A stretch of 64,000 nt of DNA, from NCBI RefSeq assembly GCF_019392335.1, contig NZ_JAHXRQ010000010.1, positions 62,001-126,000 on the forward strand, given 5' to 3'. The notes below the pieces were generated by a model. The model had not been told where the DNA came from. It ran no database searches and was given only the letters and a program-made list of their open reading frames with translations. The position numbers were made by a program, and so were the translations under genes. The number at the start of each line of letters is the position of its first letter. The first letter of the stretch is position 1. Below, one piece after another: positions 43,224 to 53,659 of the stretch. The stretch is from Mameliella sp. CS4 (GTDB taxonomy: Bacteria; Pseudomonadota; Alphaproteobacteria; Rhodobacterales; Rhodobacteraceae).

Positions 43224-43722
43224 CGGGACCCTTGGGCTATCTTTCTGGGCTGTCTGCCAGGGCCATGCCTCCGGCATGAAGCCAACGCGGCGTGCCTCTC
43301 TGCGGTTCCGGCGCGGAGTTCTTGGCGCGAAAATCCCGGTCTGGCGGAACTTCTTCTGCGCTGCATGCGTTGAGTTCGCGAAGACGGCGGAAGGAGGTCC
43401 CCGTCCTGCGGCAGATGTGCCTGCAGCGACAAGAGCCCTCCGCCGGGGTGCCGCAAGCTGCGGTGCCGTAAAGGCGGTCAAATCGCCGTGTGGAGGATGG
43501 AACGCGATGAACACGATCACGGCACCAGCACCCCAACGGGGCCTGTCGCACGCATCTTCCCCCTTTTGCGGGCGGCACTGCCCCCCCATGTCCATGCAGA
43601 TGCGGCGCTAGCGCGAAACCACCCAGATCCGCAGATTTCGACAAACGACCAGGCCGAGGTGGCCTGGCCGACAGGGCGCGTTTTGCCCGAACCCGACGAA
43701 CCAGAGAACAGGAGGCAGCCAA
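43224..43722. other. 499-base intergenic region
   Basis: This lies between the divergent hydrolase and small secreted-protein genes. I see no coding sequence with family features. A perfect CCAGGCC-GAGGT-GGCCTGG inverted repeat occurs at 43649-43667, 55 bases before the next start codon, and AACAGGAGG precedes that start. Promoters for both genes must lie here. Confidence 0.5.
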
Positions 43723-44013
43723 ATGCTCCGTATTCTTGCCTTTTCCCTCGCCGCCACGTTGATGGTCGGCACTGCCGAGGCGCAGGTGCGCGACGCGCTT
43801 GCCTCTGATCTGCGGAATTTCGTCGAGGCGTTCGAGCTTGCACAGGTGCCGGACGCAGAACAGGCCCGACTGCGGGTGATCGTCGATCATCCCGAGGCCT
43901 CGCATGTGGCCAAGGTCATGGCGATCCATGAGATCCTTCAGAACAATGGCGCCCTGCGCCACGTGGACATGCACGGCGACGCGCCGACGCTGCATTCGTC
44001 CCTGCTCGACTGA
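43723..44013 (+). CDS. Small secreted protein of unknown function
   Basis: 96 residues after AGGAGG. A clear signal peptide (MLRILAFSLAATLMVGTAEA, then QVRDA) is followed by a mostly helical 76-residue mature part with no cysteines (RNFVEAFELAQVPDAEQARL). No motif recognised. A strong two-way terminator follows 21 bases after its stop, so it is probably monocistronic and periplasmic. Confidence 0.7.
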   Translation: MLRILAFSLAATLMVGTAEAQVRDALASDLRNFVEAFELAQVPDAEQARLRVIVDHPEASHVAKVMAIHEILQNNGALRHVDMHGDAPTLHSSLLD

Positions 44014-44034
44014 CGGCGACCAACTCGCAGCTGA

Positions 44035-44068
44035 AAAAGCCGCGCACCTCTACGGGTGCGCGGCTTTT
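44035..44068. terminator. Strong bidirectional intrinsic terminator
   Basis: AAAAGCCGCGCACC (44035-44048) pairs with GGTGCGCGGCTTTT (44055-44068) around TCTACG, with A and T tracts on the two sides. It ends the small secreted-protein transcript. Confidence 0.88.
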
Positions 44069-44098
44069 CATTTTCATTCGAGATTGGAAAAAAAGAAC

Positions 44099-44123
44099 GC
44101 CCCCGCCGAAAATTGGCGGGGGC
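44099..44123. terminator. GC-rich hairpin between the secreted-protein gene and glpK
   Basis: GCCCCCGCC pairs perfectly with GGCGGGGGC around GAAAATT. It is followed by GATTGTTG, a poor T tract. Possibly a back-up terminator. Confidence 0.45.
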
Positions 44124-44191
44124 GATTGTTGCGGGCGTTGGGGGATGAGGGATCTGCGCCCGCAGATGACGTGCCCGTCACAAGGGAAATT

Positions 44192-44232
44192 CACCGGGCG
44201 GCAATTGGTTCCCGCCCGGTGAATCTTTTCTT
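44192..44232 (+). terminator. Hairpin with T-rich tail upstream of glpK
   Basis: CACCGGGCGG (44192-44201) pairs with CCGCCCGGTG (44212-44221), followed by AATCTTTTCTT. It lies 97 bases before the glpK start, so it may be a third terminator insulating glpK or an attenuator in the glpK leader. Confidence 0.5.
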
Positions 44233-44328
44233 CACGGGCAAGGGGCCTTGCCCCGGCCCGGACCGTTGCGCCAAGCTGGGGCAGGGGCAATCGGAGAAAC
44301 CGGGCCGCATCCGGGGGTGGAGCAGAGA

Positions 44329-45813
<1,485 letters not shown>

Positions 45814-45816
45814 CCG

Positions 45817-46446
45817 ATGATCCCCGAAACCCATCTCCGCGACATCACCGACCGCCTGTCGGCGATCACGCCCAAGGGGCGCCGCCTGATGATCGCCGTG
45901 GCCGGTCCGCCGGGCTCGGGCAAGTCCACCCTGGCCGAGGCGCTGGTCGACCGGATCGGCCCCGAGGCGGCGCTGATGCCGATGGACGGGTTTCACCTTG
46001 ATGACCGCCTGTTGGAACCGCGCGGGCTGTTGCCGCGCAAGGGGGCCCCGGAAACCTTTGATTTCCACGGGCTGAAGGCCGCGCTGGGGCGCGCCGCCTC
46101 GGACCCATCGGTGATCCTGCCGGTCTTTGACCGCGCGCGAGAGATCGCCATCGCCGGCGCGCAGGAGATCGGCCCAGAGACGCGCGTCGTGGTGGCCGAG
46201 GGCAACTACCTGTGTTTCGCAGAGCCGCCCTGGTCGGATCTGATGCCGCTCTGGGACCTGTCTGTTTTCCTTGAGGTGCCCGAGGCAGAGCTGGAGCGCC
46301 GCCTTGTCGACCGCTGGCTGGGGTTCGGGTATGACGCAGAGACCGCGCAGCGCAAGGCTCTGGCCAATGACATCCCCAATGCCCGCCGCGTCATGGCCGA
46401 GCGTGAGACCGTGGATATCGTCTTGCGTCAGACGGACTCTGCCTGA
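45817..46446 (+). CDS. P-loop kinase (uridine kinase/phosphoribulokinase-like, YggC type)
   Basis: 209 residues with Walker A GPPGSGKST at residues 30-38 and MPMDGFHLDDRLL. LPVFDRAREIAI and VVVAEGNYLC follow, as in the nucleoside/pantothenate/sugar kinase branch including E. coli YggC. Substrate unknown: a sugar or nucleoside by family, or glycerate given the downstream glucosylglycerate-type genes (plant glycerate kinase belongs to a related P-loop group). Three bases after glpK, so co-transcribed. Confidence 0.75.
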   Translation: MIPETHLRDITDRLSAITPKGRRLMIAVAGPPGSGKSTLAEALVDRIGPEAALMPMDGFHLDDRLLEPRGLLPRKGAPETFDFHGLKAALGRAASDPSVILPVFDRAREIAIAGAQEIGPETRVVVAEGNYLCFAEPPWSDLMPLWDLSVFLEVPEAELERRLVDRWLGFGYDAETAQRKALANDIPNARRVMAERETVDIVLRQTDSA

Positions 46447-46582
46447 AAATCGGGCATAGAGCCGTATTTCAGGTCATTTGCACATCTATTGGGCGCGATG
46501 ATTGGGCCGGGCGGACCGCCTCTGGTCTGTCCTGCACGGCGCGGCCATAGTTCGGGCATGGGTGGGATGAACGGTTGACCGT

Positions 46583-47353
46583 GTGAGCAAACTCGTTGTC
46601 TTCAGCGATCTGGACGGAACGCTTCTGGATCACGCGAATTACTCTTTCGCCCCGGCGCAGCCCGCGCTGGACGCACTGGCGGCGCGGGGCATTCCGCTGA
46701 TTCTTGCCACCTCCAAGACGGCTGCCGAGGTTGCCGTTTTGCATGAGGCCCTGTCCCTGGGCGACTGGCCCGCCATCGTCGAGAATGGGGCCGGCATTTA
46801 TCGTCCGGGACGCGCTGGCGGGGATGCCGCGCCCTATGCCGCCCTGCGGTCCGCTCTGGACGCCTTGCCGCCGGACTTGCGCGCGCCGTTCAGGGGATTT
46901 GGCGACATGAGTGACGCCGAAGTGGCCGAAGTCACCGGCCTGTCTCCCGAGGCCGCCGCGCTGGCGCGCCAGCGGCAGCACTCCGAGCCGGGCCTCTGGC
47001 AGGGGGACGAGGCCGCGCGGCAGGGCTTTCTCGATGCCTTGGCCAAACGGGGCATCGCGACCCGGTCCGGGGGGCGCTTCCTGACGCTGTCACATGGGCG
47101 GACCAAGGCGGATGGCCTGCGCGAGATTTCCGCCGAACTGGGGGCCGAACGAACACTGGCGCTGGGCGATGCCCCCAATGACACCGACATGCTGCAGGCG
47201 GCCGACCTGGGCGTCATCGTCCGCAACGACCACGGCCCCGGCATCCCGCCCCTTCCGGGCGAGGCCCAAGGCACTATCCGGCGCACCGCGCGTCCCGGCC
47301 CGGAAGGCTGGAACGTGGCGGTCCTGGCCATCCTGAACGACATAAAGGACTGA
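46583..47353 (+). CDS. HAD-IIB phosphatase, mannosyl/glucosyl-3-phosphoglycerate phosphatase type
   Basis: 256 residues from GTG 46583. HAD motifs: VFSDLDGTLLDH (nucleophile Asp), LATSKTAAEV, and LALGDAPNDTDML with the late acidic pair. The SKTAAEV and NGAGIY segments are typical of the MpgP/YedP subgroup that dephosphorylates mannosyl- or glucosyl-3-phosphoglycerate. The next gene, four bases on, is a matching glycosyltransferase, supporting a two-step osmolyte pathway. Confidence 0.82.
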   Translation: MSKLVVFSDLDGTLLDHANYSFAPAQPALDALAARGIPLILATSKTAAEVAVLHEALSLGDWPAIVENGAGIYRPGRAGGDAAPYAALRSALDALPPDLRAPFRGFGDMSDAEVAEVTGLSPEAAALARQRQHSEPGLWQGDEAARQGFLDALAKRGIATRSGGRFLTLSHGRTKADGLREISAELGAERTLALGDAPNDTDMLQAADLGVIVRNDHGPGIPPLPGEAQGTIRRTARPGPEGWNVAVLAILNDIKD

Positions 47354-47357
47354 TCTC

Positions 47358-48590
47358 ATGTCTGATTTCCATCAGAACGGCAATATCGCGCAGTTTCACA
47401 ACCTGCGCAGCCGCCCCCTGGAAGAGCTGATCTACGAGATCGAGACTTACGCCCAGACCCGCAAGATCACGCTTGTCCTGCCCTGTCTCTACTCCGAGCT
47501 CGAAGGCCCCGCGATGGGCAATATCCTCGATGAGCTGAGCAAGGTCACCTACCTGCACCGGATCATCATCGGGCTGGACCGCGCCGACGAGCACCAGTTC
47601 CGCCGCGCCCGCGACTTTTTTGCCCGACTGCCGCAAGAGCACGTGGTCCTGTGGAACGACAGCCCCCGCATGTCCGAACTGGACGCCAAGCTGGCCGAAA
47701 TGGGTCTGGCGCCGCAGGAACAGGGCAAGGGCAAGAACATGTGGACCTGCATGGGCTACCTGATTTCCTGCGCCGATACCTCGGTCATGGCGCTGCACGA
47801 TTGCGATATCGTCACCTACCAGCGCGACCTGCTGGACCGGCTGGTCTACCCGGTGGTGAACCCCAACTTCCGCTACCAGCTGTCCAAGGGCTATTACCCG
47901 CGCATCGGCGACGGCAAGCTGAACGGGCGCGTGACCCGCCTGCTGGTCTCGCCCCTGTTGATCGCACTGAAACGCACCATCGGCGACCGCGATTACATCG
48001 ACTACCTGCGCGCCTTCCGCTATCCGCTGTCGGGAGAGTTTGCCCTGCGCACCTCGCTCTTGCCCGACCTGCGCATCCCCTCGGACTGGGGGCTGGAAAT
48101 CGGCGTCTTGTCAGAGGTCTGGCGCAACCTTGGCCGTCACTCGGTCTGCCAGGTGGAAATCGCGGATGCCTATGACCACAAGCACCAGCAGGTCAGCGAA
48201 GAGGATGCCGCCACGGGCCTCAACCGCATGTCGATGGATATCTGCAAGGCGATCTTTCGCAAGCTGGCGGCGGATGGCACTGTCTTTACGCCCAATGTCT
48301 TCCGCGCGCTCAAGGCCACCTATTACCGCGTGGCGCTGGACCTGATCGAGTTCTACGACAACGACGCCAAGATGAACGGGTTGACCATCGACCGCCACCG
48401 AGAGGAACTGACGGTCGAACTGTTCGCCAACAACATTGTCGAGGCGGGCAAGGTCTTTCTCGAAAAGCCGAATGAGACGCCCTTTGTCCCGAACTGGAGC
48501 CGTGTGAACGCTGCCGATCCGGGGATCGTGGGGGAATTGCGCGCGGCCGTCGCGGCGGACAACGAGGAATATGCGCCGATGACCTTTTGA
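47358..48590 (+). CDS. Glucosyl-3-phosphoglycerate synthase-like glycosyltransferase
   Basis: 410 residues of GT-A type. TLVLPCLYSELEGPAM opens the nucleotide-binding part, ALHDCDIVTY holds the DxD-type metal motif (about residue 147), and NPNFRYQLSKGYYPRIG and DWGLEIGVLSEVWR follow as in GpgS-type (GT81-like) enzymes. It should transfer a hexose from a nucleotide sugar to 3-phosphoglycerate; the phosphatase next door would then give glucosylglycerate, a compatible solute. Mannosyl donor use cannot be excluded. Its stop is one base from a convergent LysR stop. Confidence 0.78.
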   Translation: MSDFHQNGNIAQFHNLRSRPLEELIYEIETYAQTRKITLVLPCLYSELEGPAMGNILDELSKVTYLHRIIIGLDRADEHQFRRARDFFARLPQEHVVLWNDSPRMSELDAKLAEMGLAPQEQGKGKNMWTCMGYLISCADTSVMALHDCDIVTYQRDLLDRLVYPVVNPNFRYQLSKGYYPRIGDGKLNGRVTRLLVSPLLIALKRTIGDRDYIDYLRAFRYPLSGEFALRTSLLPDLRIPSDWGLEIGVLSEVWRNLGRHSVCQVEIADAYDHKHQQVSEEDAATGLNRMSMDICKAIFRKLAADGTVFTPNVFRALKATYYRVALDLIEFYDNDAKMNGLTIDRHREELTVELFANNIVEAGKVFLEKPNETPFVPNWSRVNAADPGIVGELRAAVAADNEEYAPMTF

Positions 48591-48591
48591 G

Positions 48592-49578
48592 TCAGCGGTA
48601 GGTGCGCTCTTCCATCGGGGTGGCCTCAATGGCTTCCAGCAGGGCGGTCAGCAGCAGGTCCTCGGCCCGGTTCTTGATCGCTTTCGGGTTCCAGACCACA
48701 TGCACGTCGATGGCGGGCAGGTCGGTGTAGGGCGGCAATTGCCACAGCAACCCGTCCCGCACGTCGCGCGCCGCGACGTGGACGGGCAGGGGGCCGATGC
48801 CCAGCCCGGCGATGATCATGCGGCGGACCTCTTCGAGGTTGGTGGACACGCCGGTGATTCGCTGGCCCAGGTCGGCCTGGGCCCGCATCAAGGTGACGGG
48901 CCGCAAGACGTCCTGCAGCCGGTCGGTTTCGAAACTGACGGACCCCAGTCCCGCAAGATCGCTGATCGTGAGGTCGTCACGGCCGAAAAACGCATGTTCC
49001 GGCCCGCAGAACAGGCCGAAATACTCGCGGTAAAGGCGCCGGTATTCCAGCTTGGGGCTGTGGTCCCGCACCAGGCAGATGGCAAACGAGGCGCGCTTGG
49101 CCAGTACCTCGGCGCTGGCCTCGGCGCTGGAGCGGACCTCGATCGACAGGCTGGCGCGGGGGTGGGATCGGTGGAACGCGGCCAGCGTCTGATCAAAAAC
49201 CGGGCAGATGACGTGACTGGCCACCTCGATCTTGACGTGCCCCTGCACCTCGTCCGTCAGCTCGCGCACCAGCGTCGACAGGCGCAGGACAGAGCCGTTG
49301 ATTTCCACCGCCTCGCGGTACAGCAGGCGGCCGGCATCGGTCAGCTGGAAATGCCCCGGAGAACGGTTCACCAGTTTCCGACCGATCCGGTCCTCAAGTC
49401 TTTGAAGTGCCGCGGAAACTGACGGTTGCTTGAGCCGCAGTCGCTGTGCCGCTTCGGTGATGGAATGGCTGTCCGCCAGCACCACGAAAGTGCGCAAGAG
49501 GTTCCAGTCCAATTCGCGGGCGATACGCTCTGGTTCATAGCGTGGGTCTCTTGCGGGATCACCGGGGGTCATAGACAT
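48592..49578 (-). CDS. LysR-family regulator of the amine-catabolic operon
   Basis: 328 residues (ATG 49578; a second ATG at 49572). Helix-turn-helix in HSITEAAQRLRLKQPSVSAALQRLEDRIG (two blocks, about residues 37-65) and a C-terminal ligand-binding domain. Divergent from the polyamine-type ABC transporter operon, 88 bases apart, with two TATCTAT repeats between. Likely controls that operon in response to the imported amine. Confidence 0.86.
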   Translation of the reverse strand: MSMTPGDPARDPRYEPERIARELDWNLLRTFVVLADSHSITEAAQRLRLKQPSVSAALQRLEDRIGRKLVNRSPGHFQLTDAGRLLYREAVEINGSVLRLSTLVRELTDEVQGHVKIEVASHVICPVFDQTLAAFHRSHPRASLSIEVRSSAEASAEVLAKRASFAICLVRDHSPKLEYRRLYREYFGLFCGPEHAFFGRDDLTISDLAGLGSVSFETDRLQDVLRPVTLMRAQADLGQRITGVSTNLEEVRRMIIAGLGIGPLPVHVAARDVRDGLLWQLPPYTDLPAIDVHVVWNPKAIKNRAEDLLLTALLEAIEATPMEERTYR

Positions 49579-49620
49579 TATCTATAGTCATCATTCCGCT
49601 TATCTATTTGATCTATGATT
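49579..49620. promoter_or_regulatory. AT-rich control region with repeated TATCTAT
   Basis: TATCTATA at 49579-49586 and TATCTATT at 49601-49608 are 22 bases apart (two helical turns), and a related ATCTATGATT follows at 49611. They lie between the divergent LysR and ABC permease genes, in an unusually AT-rich stretch for this window. Probable LysR binding and promoter region. Confidence 0.5.
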
Positions 49621-49666
49621 GCCCGCTTCGCATGGTTTTCTCAAGTCTCCAGACACGAGGAAACGC

Positions 49667-50533
49667 ATGTCCGTCGAAGCCCGTGAGGCGCGCCAACCCT
49701 GGATCCTGCTGGCCCCGGCCATCAGCGCGGTCACGCTGCTGCTGCTGGTGCCGCTGATCTTTATCGTGGTTTACAGTTTCTGGCTGCGCACGGCCACCGG
49801 CGCCGACCAGGTCGGGTTCTACCTCGACAACTGGCAGGAGGCGCTGACCGACAGGTTTTACCGCGATATCCTGTTCAGCACCCTGCGCATCGCCGCCATC
49901 ACCACGGTGGTCTGCGCGCTGATGGGCTATCCGGCGGCCTATTTCATCGCCCGCTCGCGCGGCAACAAGGTGATCCTGCTGCTGCTGCTGATGCTGCCCT
50001 TCTGGATCAGCTACATCATCCGCACGATGAGCTGGATCAACATCCTGGGCGTTTCGGGCGCGCTGAACACGCTGCTGATGAGCGTGGGCATCATCGGCGA
50101 ACCGATCAACATGCTCTACAACGAGACCACGGTGATCCTGGGGCTGGTGCATTTCCTGCTGCCCTTCATGGTGCTGAACGTTTTTGTCAGTCTCGACGGG
50201 ATCGACACCAACCTCGAGGACGCCGCCAATTCGTTGGGCGCAACCAAGTGGCAGTCGTTTATCCAGGTCACGCTGCCCCTGTCGCTTCCCGGACTGGCGG
50301 CAGGCGGCCTGCTTTGCTTCGTTCTGGGGGCGGGCACCTATATCACGCCGCTGGTGCTGGGCGGGCCGCGGGACGCGATGTTCGCCAACCTCGTCTTCGA
50401 GGCGATCATCACGCAGCTCAACTGGCCCCTTGGATCCGCGCTCAGCCTGATGCTGCTGGTCGTCCTCGGCGCGCTGGTCATGATCTACAACCGCTATCTG
50501 GGCATGGCACAACTGATGAAGGGGCTGGGCTGA
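49667..50533 (+). CDS. ABC transporter permease (spermidine/putrescine type, PotB-like)
   Basis: 288 residues starting MSVEAREARQPWILL after CGAGGAAA. About six membrane helices (AVTLLLLVPLIFIVVYSFWL first) and the permease EAA-type loop EDAANSLGATKWQSFIQVTLPL. First gene of the operon. Forms the channel with the next gene. TGATG overlap downstream. Confidence 0.88.
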   Translation: MSVEAREARQPWILLAPAISAVTLLLLVPLIFIVVYSFWLRTATGADQVGFYLDNWQEALTDRFYRDILFSTLRIAAITTVVCALMGYPAAYFIARSRGNKVILLLLLMLPFWISYIIRTMSWINILGVSGALNTLLMSVGIIGEPINMLYNETTVILGLVHFLLPFMVLNVFVSLDGIDTNLEDAANSLGATKWQSFIQVTLPLSLPGLAAGGLLCFVLGAGTYITPLVLGGPRDAMFANLVFEAIITQLNWPLGSALSLMLLVVLGALVMIYNRYLGMAQLMKGLG

Positions 50534-51324
50534 TGCGCTGGGGATGGCACCTGATCCGACTGTGGAGCCTGCTGGTCTACGGCTTCATGTTCCTGCCGGT
50601 GGCCGTGGTCGTGCTTCTGAGCTTCAACGCCAGCCAGTTCGGCAGCTTTCCGATGACGGGCTTTTCCTTCCGCTGGTTCGTGGAGCTCTGGAACAACGAT
50701 GCCATCATGCGCGCCTTTCGCACCTCGATCGTGCTGGGCCTGCTGACGGCGGTGATCTCGACGACGCTGGGCGTTTTGGCCAGCCTCGCGCTGGTGCGCT
50801 ACAAGGTGCCCGGCGCCAACGCGATCTCGACCCTGTTGATCGCGCCGATCCTCGTGCCCGAGGTGGTTCTGGCGGTGGCGTTGCTTCTGTTCCTCAACTT
50901 CCTCGGATTGCACAAGAGTTTCACTCTGCTGCTCTTCGGCCATGTGATCTTTACGCTGCCCTTCGTGATCCTTGTGGTGCAGGCCCGGCTGGTCTCGATC
51001 CGGCGCGACGTCGAAGAGGCGGCGATGAGCCTTGGCGCCAGCCCGGTCCAGACCTTTTTCCAGATCACCCTGCCGCTGATGCTGCCGGCGGTGCTGGCCG
51101 GCGCGCTCTTTGCCTTTACCATCAGCTTTGACGACATCACCGGCACGCTGTTCTGGAAACCCGGCGGGGTGGAAACCGTACCGACCCAGATCTTTGCCAT
51201 GCTGCGCAATTCCATCAGCCCGGAAATCAATGCCCTTGGCACAGTCATGATTGTCATGACGGTCGGCCTGCCCCTGATCGGGGCGGCGATCGCACGGCAA
51301 CTCGCCCGCAAGAGCGGCACCTAG
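50533..51324 (+). CDS. ABC transporter permease (PotC-like)
   Basis: 263 residues beginning MRWGWHLIRLWSLLVYGFMF; FLPVAVVVLLSFNASQFG is the typical PotC/YdcV start. EAA loop: EEAAMSLGASPVQTFFQITLPL. Second membrane subunit, translationally coupled to the first. A 39-base gap leads to the binding-protein gene. Confidence 0.88.
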   Translation: MRWGWHLIRLWSLLVYGFMFLPVAVVVLLSFNASQFGSFPMTGFSFRWFVELWNNDAIMRAFRTSIVLGLLTAVISTTLGVLASLALVRYKVPGANAISTLLIAPILVPEVVLAVALLLFLNFLGLHKSFTLLLFGHVIFTLPFVILVVQARLVSIRRDVEEAAMSLGASPVQTFFQITLPLMLPAVLAGALFAFTISFDDITGTLFWKPGGVETVPTQIFAMLRNSISPEINALGTVMIVMTVGLPLIGAAIARQLARKSGT

Positions 51325-51363
51325 AACCGCCTGCATAGTCCCATACCCGACAAGGAGATGAAG

Positions 51364-52512
51364 ATGACACGCAAGATCGACGACACCACACGCTATGAGC
51401 GCCTGCGCGAGCGTTACATGAACGGGGGGCTGGACCGCCGCAGTTTCCTGGGCCTTCTGGGCGCGGCTGGGGCCGCCTATGGTCTGGTGACCCCCTACCG
51501 CGCGCTGGCGCAAAGCGTCAGCCAGGTGCGGTTCGATGGCTGGGGTGGCGTGGTCTCCGAGGCGCTGCGCGCCAATGCCTTTGATCCCTTCACCGCCAAG
51601 ACCGGCATCGAGGTCGTCGATGGCACGTTCGGCGGCGGCGACGAGTACCTCAGCCGGGTCAAGGCCAGCCAGCCGGGCGAATACAACATCGCCCACCTGT
51701 CCGGCGTGTTCGACTATGCGCGCTATCACGGGCTGGGCCTGACCGCGACGCTGAACGAAAAGAATATCCCCAACCTGGAGTTCGTCATTCCCAAGCTGGT
51801 GGACGTGTTCCGCAACATCACCGACGGATCGCTCAGCTGTGTGCCCTACGACTATGGCACCACGGGTCTGGCCTATAACCGCAAGTACATCTCGGATGAC
51901 GAGATGAAGGAAAAGGGCGCCAAGATCCTGATCGACGAGGCCCACAAGGGCAAGATCGGCGGCTGGTCCGACTGGCGCACGCGGATGTGGTATGCCTCGC
52001 TGCAGACCGGGCAGGACCCGAACGGCGTCACCGACGAAGAGGCCTGCTGGGATGCCGTGCGGCAGCACCGCGACCTGGCGCTGAAATACTGGGGCTCGGG
52101 CGCAGAACTGATGAGCCTTCTGGCGGAGGAGGAAATCCACGTCACCGAGGGCTGGTCCGGGCGTATCTACGCGCTGCAGGAACAGGGCCACGACATCGGC
52201 TACATGGACCCGCCCAACGGCTTTGGCTGGCAGGAATGCATGTTCGTCATCAAGGGCTTGCCGCTGGAGGCCTGCGAGGAACTGCTGAACTTCATGCTGG
52301 ACCCGGCCACCTCGATCGCCGTGGCCGAGGGGCAGAGCTATCCGCCCGCGCTGGACCCGCAAAAGGTCGACCTGGGCGAAAAGATCCCCAAGCTGCCGGC
52401 CTTCGATCCCTCGGGCACGCTGTCCGGCCTGACCTTTGCCGATCCGGACTACTGGAACGGTCACGAGGCGGCCTGGTCCAAGACCTTCGGTCGTGTCCAG
52501 AAGGGCTACTGA
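51364..52512 (+). CDS. ABC transporter substrate-binding protein (PotD-like) with Tat signal
   Basis: 382 residues from ATG 51364, which is six bases after AGGAG (the ATG at 51358 directly abuts it). Twin-arginine signal LDRRSFLGLLGAAGAAYG at about residues 22-39, so export as a folded protein is expected. The mature part follows the spermidine/putrescine-binding pattern (VRFDGWGGVVSEALR, VPYDYGTTGLAYNRKYI, FMLDPATSIAVAEG). The ligand is a polyamine-like or aminated compound by family. A strong hairpin follows the stop. Confidence 0.87.
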   Translation: MTRKIDDTTRYERLRERYMNGGLDRRSFLGLLGAAGAAYGLVTPYRALAQSVSQVRFDGWGGVVSEALRANAFDPFTAKTGIEVVDGTFGGGDEYLSRVKASQPGEYNIAHLSGVFDYARYHGLGLTATLNEKNIPNLEFVIPKLVDVFRNITDGSLSCVPYDYGTTGLAYNRKYISDDEMKEKGAKILIDEAHKGKIGGWSDWRTRMWYASLQTGQDPNGVTDEEACWDAVRQHRDLALKYWGSGAELMSLLAEEEIHVTEGWSGRIYALQEQGHDIGYMDPPNGFGWQECMFVIKGLPLEACEELLNFMLDPATSIAVAEGQSYPPALDPQKVDLGEKIPKLPAFDPSGTLSGLTFADPDYWNGHEAAWSKTFGRVQKGY

Positions 52513-52526
52513 CCCCAATCCTACCT

Positions 52527-52556
52527 GCCCGCCCCGGCCGATGTGCCGGGGCGGGC
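52527..52556 (+). promoter_or_regulatory. Strong hairpin between binding-protein and ATPase genes
   Basis: GCCCGCCCCGGC (52527-52538) pairs perfectly over 12 bases with GCCGGGGCGGGC (52545-52556) around CGATGT. It starts 14 bases after the binding-protein stop and is followed by ACCCCTCTCTT. With only a weak T tract it is more likely an mRNA 3'-end stabiliser/attenuator that raises binding-protein yield than a full stop. Confidence 0.6.
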
Positions 52557-52581
52557 ACCCCTCTCTTGCAGGACCTTGCCC

Positions 52582-53655
52582 ATGAGTACCGTCATCCTGG
52601 ACAAAATCGTCAAGCGGTTCGGCACGTTTACTGCCGTGCATCCGACCAACCTGGAAATCCCCGAGGGCACTTTCCTGACGCTGCTCGGCCCTTCGGGCTG
52701 TGGCAAGACGACCAACCTGCGGATGATCGCCGGGCTGCTGGACCCGACCGAGGGCGAAATTCGCATCGGCGGCAAGAGCGTGAACAACGTGCCGATCCAC
52801 AAGCGCAACCTCGGCATCGTCTTTCAGAACTACGCGCTGTTCCCGCACAAGAGCGTGGCCGACAACGTCGCCTTCGGCCTGAAATACCGGAATATCCCGT
52901 CGTCCGAGATCCCGGGCCGCGTGCAAAAGGCGCTGGACCTGGTGCAACTGCCCGACGTGGGCGACCGGTATCCCAAGGCGCTGTCCGGCGGCCAGCAACA
53001 GCGCATCGCGCTGGCGCGGGCCATCGTGATCGAACCGGACGTGTTGCTGCTGGACGAACCGCTGTCGGCGCTGGACGCCAATCTGCGCGAGGACATGCGG
53101 GTCGAGCTGAAACGCATCCAGGACCAGATCGGGGTCACGACCGTCTTTGTCACGCATGACCAGTCCGAGGCGCTGGCCATGTCCGACCAGATCGTCGTCA
53201 TGAGCGCGGGCCGCGTCGAACAGGTCGGCACGCCGGAAGAGGTCTACAACCGCCCGGCCAGCGAATTCGTCGCCAATTTCCTGGGTGCCTCAAACATCAT
53301 CGAAGGCAAGTGCACCGGCAAGGACGCCGAGACCGCGGCGCTGGACGTGCCGGTGTTCGGAAAGGTGCCCGTGCCCGCCGACAAGGCGCCGCATGTCAGC
53401 GAAGGCGCGGCCAAGCTGGTGCTGCGGGCGGAAAAGCTGCTCCTCATGCCCCAGGGCGCCGATACCACCGGCATGGTCACCTCCGAGGCGGTGGTCGAAA
53501 CCGTCGACTACCAGGGCCAGACCGTGCGCTATTTCATTCGCGCCGGCGACCGCCAGTTCCAGGCGATCAACATGATCGACGGTCACCCCTTTGCCGAGGG
53601 CACGACGGTGACGGTCGGGTTCCGGCCCATCGACTGCGCCGGTTTGCCGGGGTGA
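52582..53655 (+). CDS. ABC transporter ATP-binding protein (PotA-like)
   Basis: 357 residues: Walker A GPSGCGKTT at about residues 36-44, Q-loop FQNYALFPHKS, signature LSGGQQQR, Walker B VLLLDEPLSALD, H-loop FVTHDQSEAL. A C-terminal TOBE-type regulatory domain follows. Drives uptake through the two permeases. Only four bases separate it from the aminotransferase gene, tying uptake to catabolism. Confidence 0.92.
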   Translation: MSTVILDKIVKRFGTFTAVHPTNLEIPEGTFLTLLGPSGCGKTTNLRMIAGLLDPTEGEIRIGGKSVNNVPIHKRNLGIVFQNYALFPHKSVADNVAFGLKYRNIPSSEIPGRVQKALDLVQLPDVGDRYPKALSGGQQQRIALARAIVIEPDVLLLDEPLSALDANLREDMRVELKRIQDQIGVTTVFVTHDQSEALAMSDQIVVMSAGRVEQVGTPEEVYNRPASEFVANFLGASNIIEGKCTGKDAETAALDVPVFGKVPVPADKAPHVSEGAAKLVLRAEKLLLMPQGADTTGMVTSEAVVETVDYQGQTVRYFIRAGDRQFQAINMIDGHPFAEGTTVTVGFRPIDCAGLPG

Positions 53656-53659
53656 CGGG

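Noticed and set aside
43237..43995. A 252-codon minus-strand open frame across the gap and the small secreted-protein gene
   Set aside because: The plus-strand gene inside it has AGGAGG, a signal peptide and a terminator directly after its stop; the minus frame has none of these.
50494..53157. An 887-codon open frame on the minus strand across four ABC transporter genes
   Set aside because: It is antisense to well-recognised permease, binding-protein and ATPase genes, is rich in His, Gln, Arg and Asp with no domain features, and is the usual shadow of high-GC codon bias.
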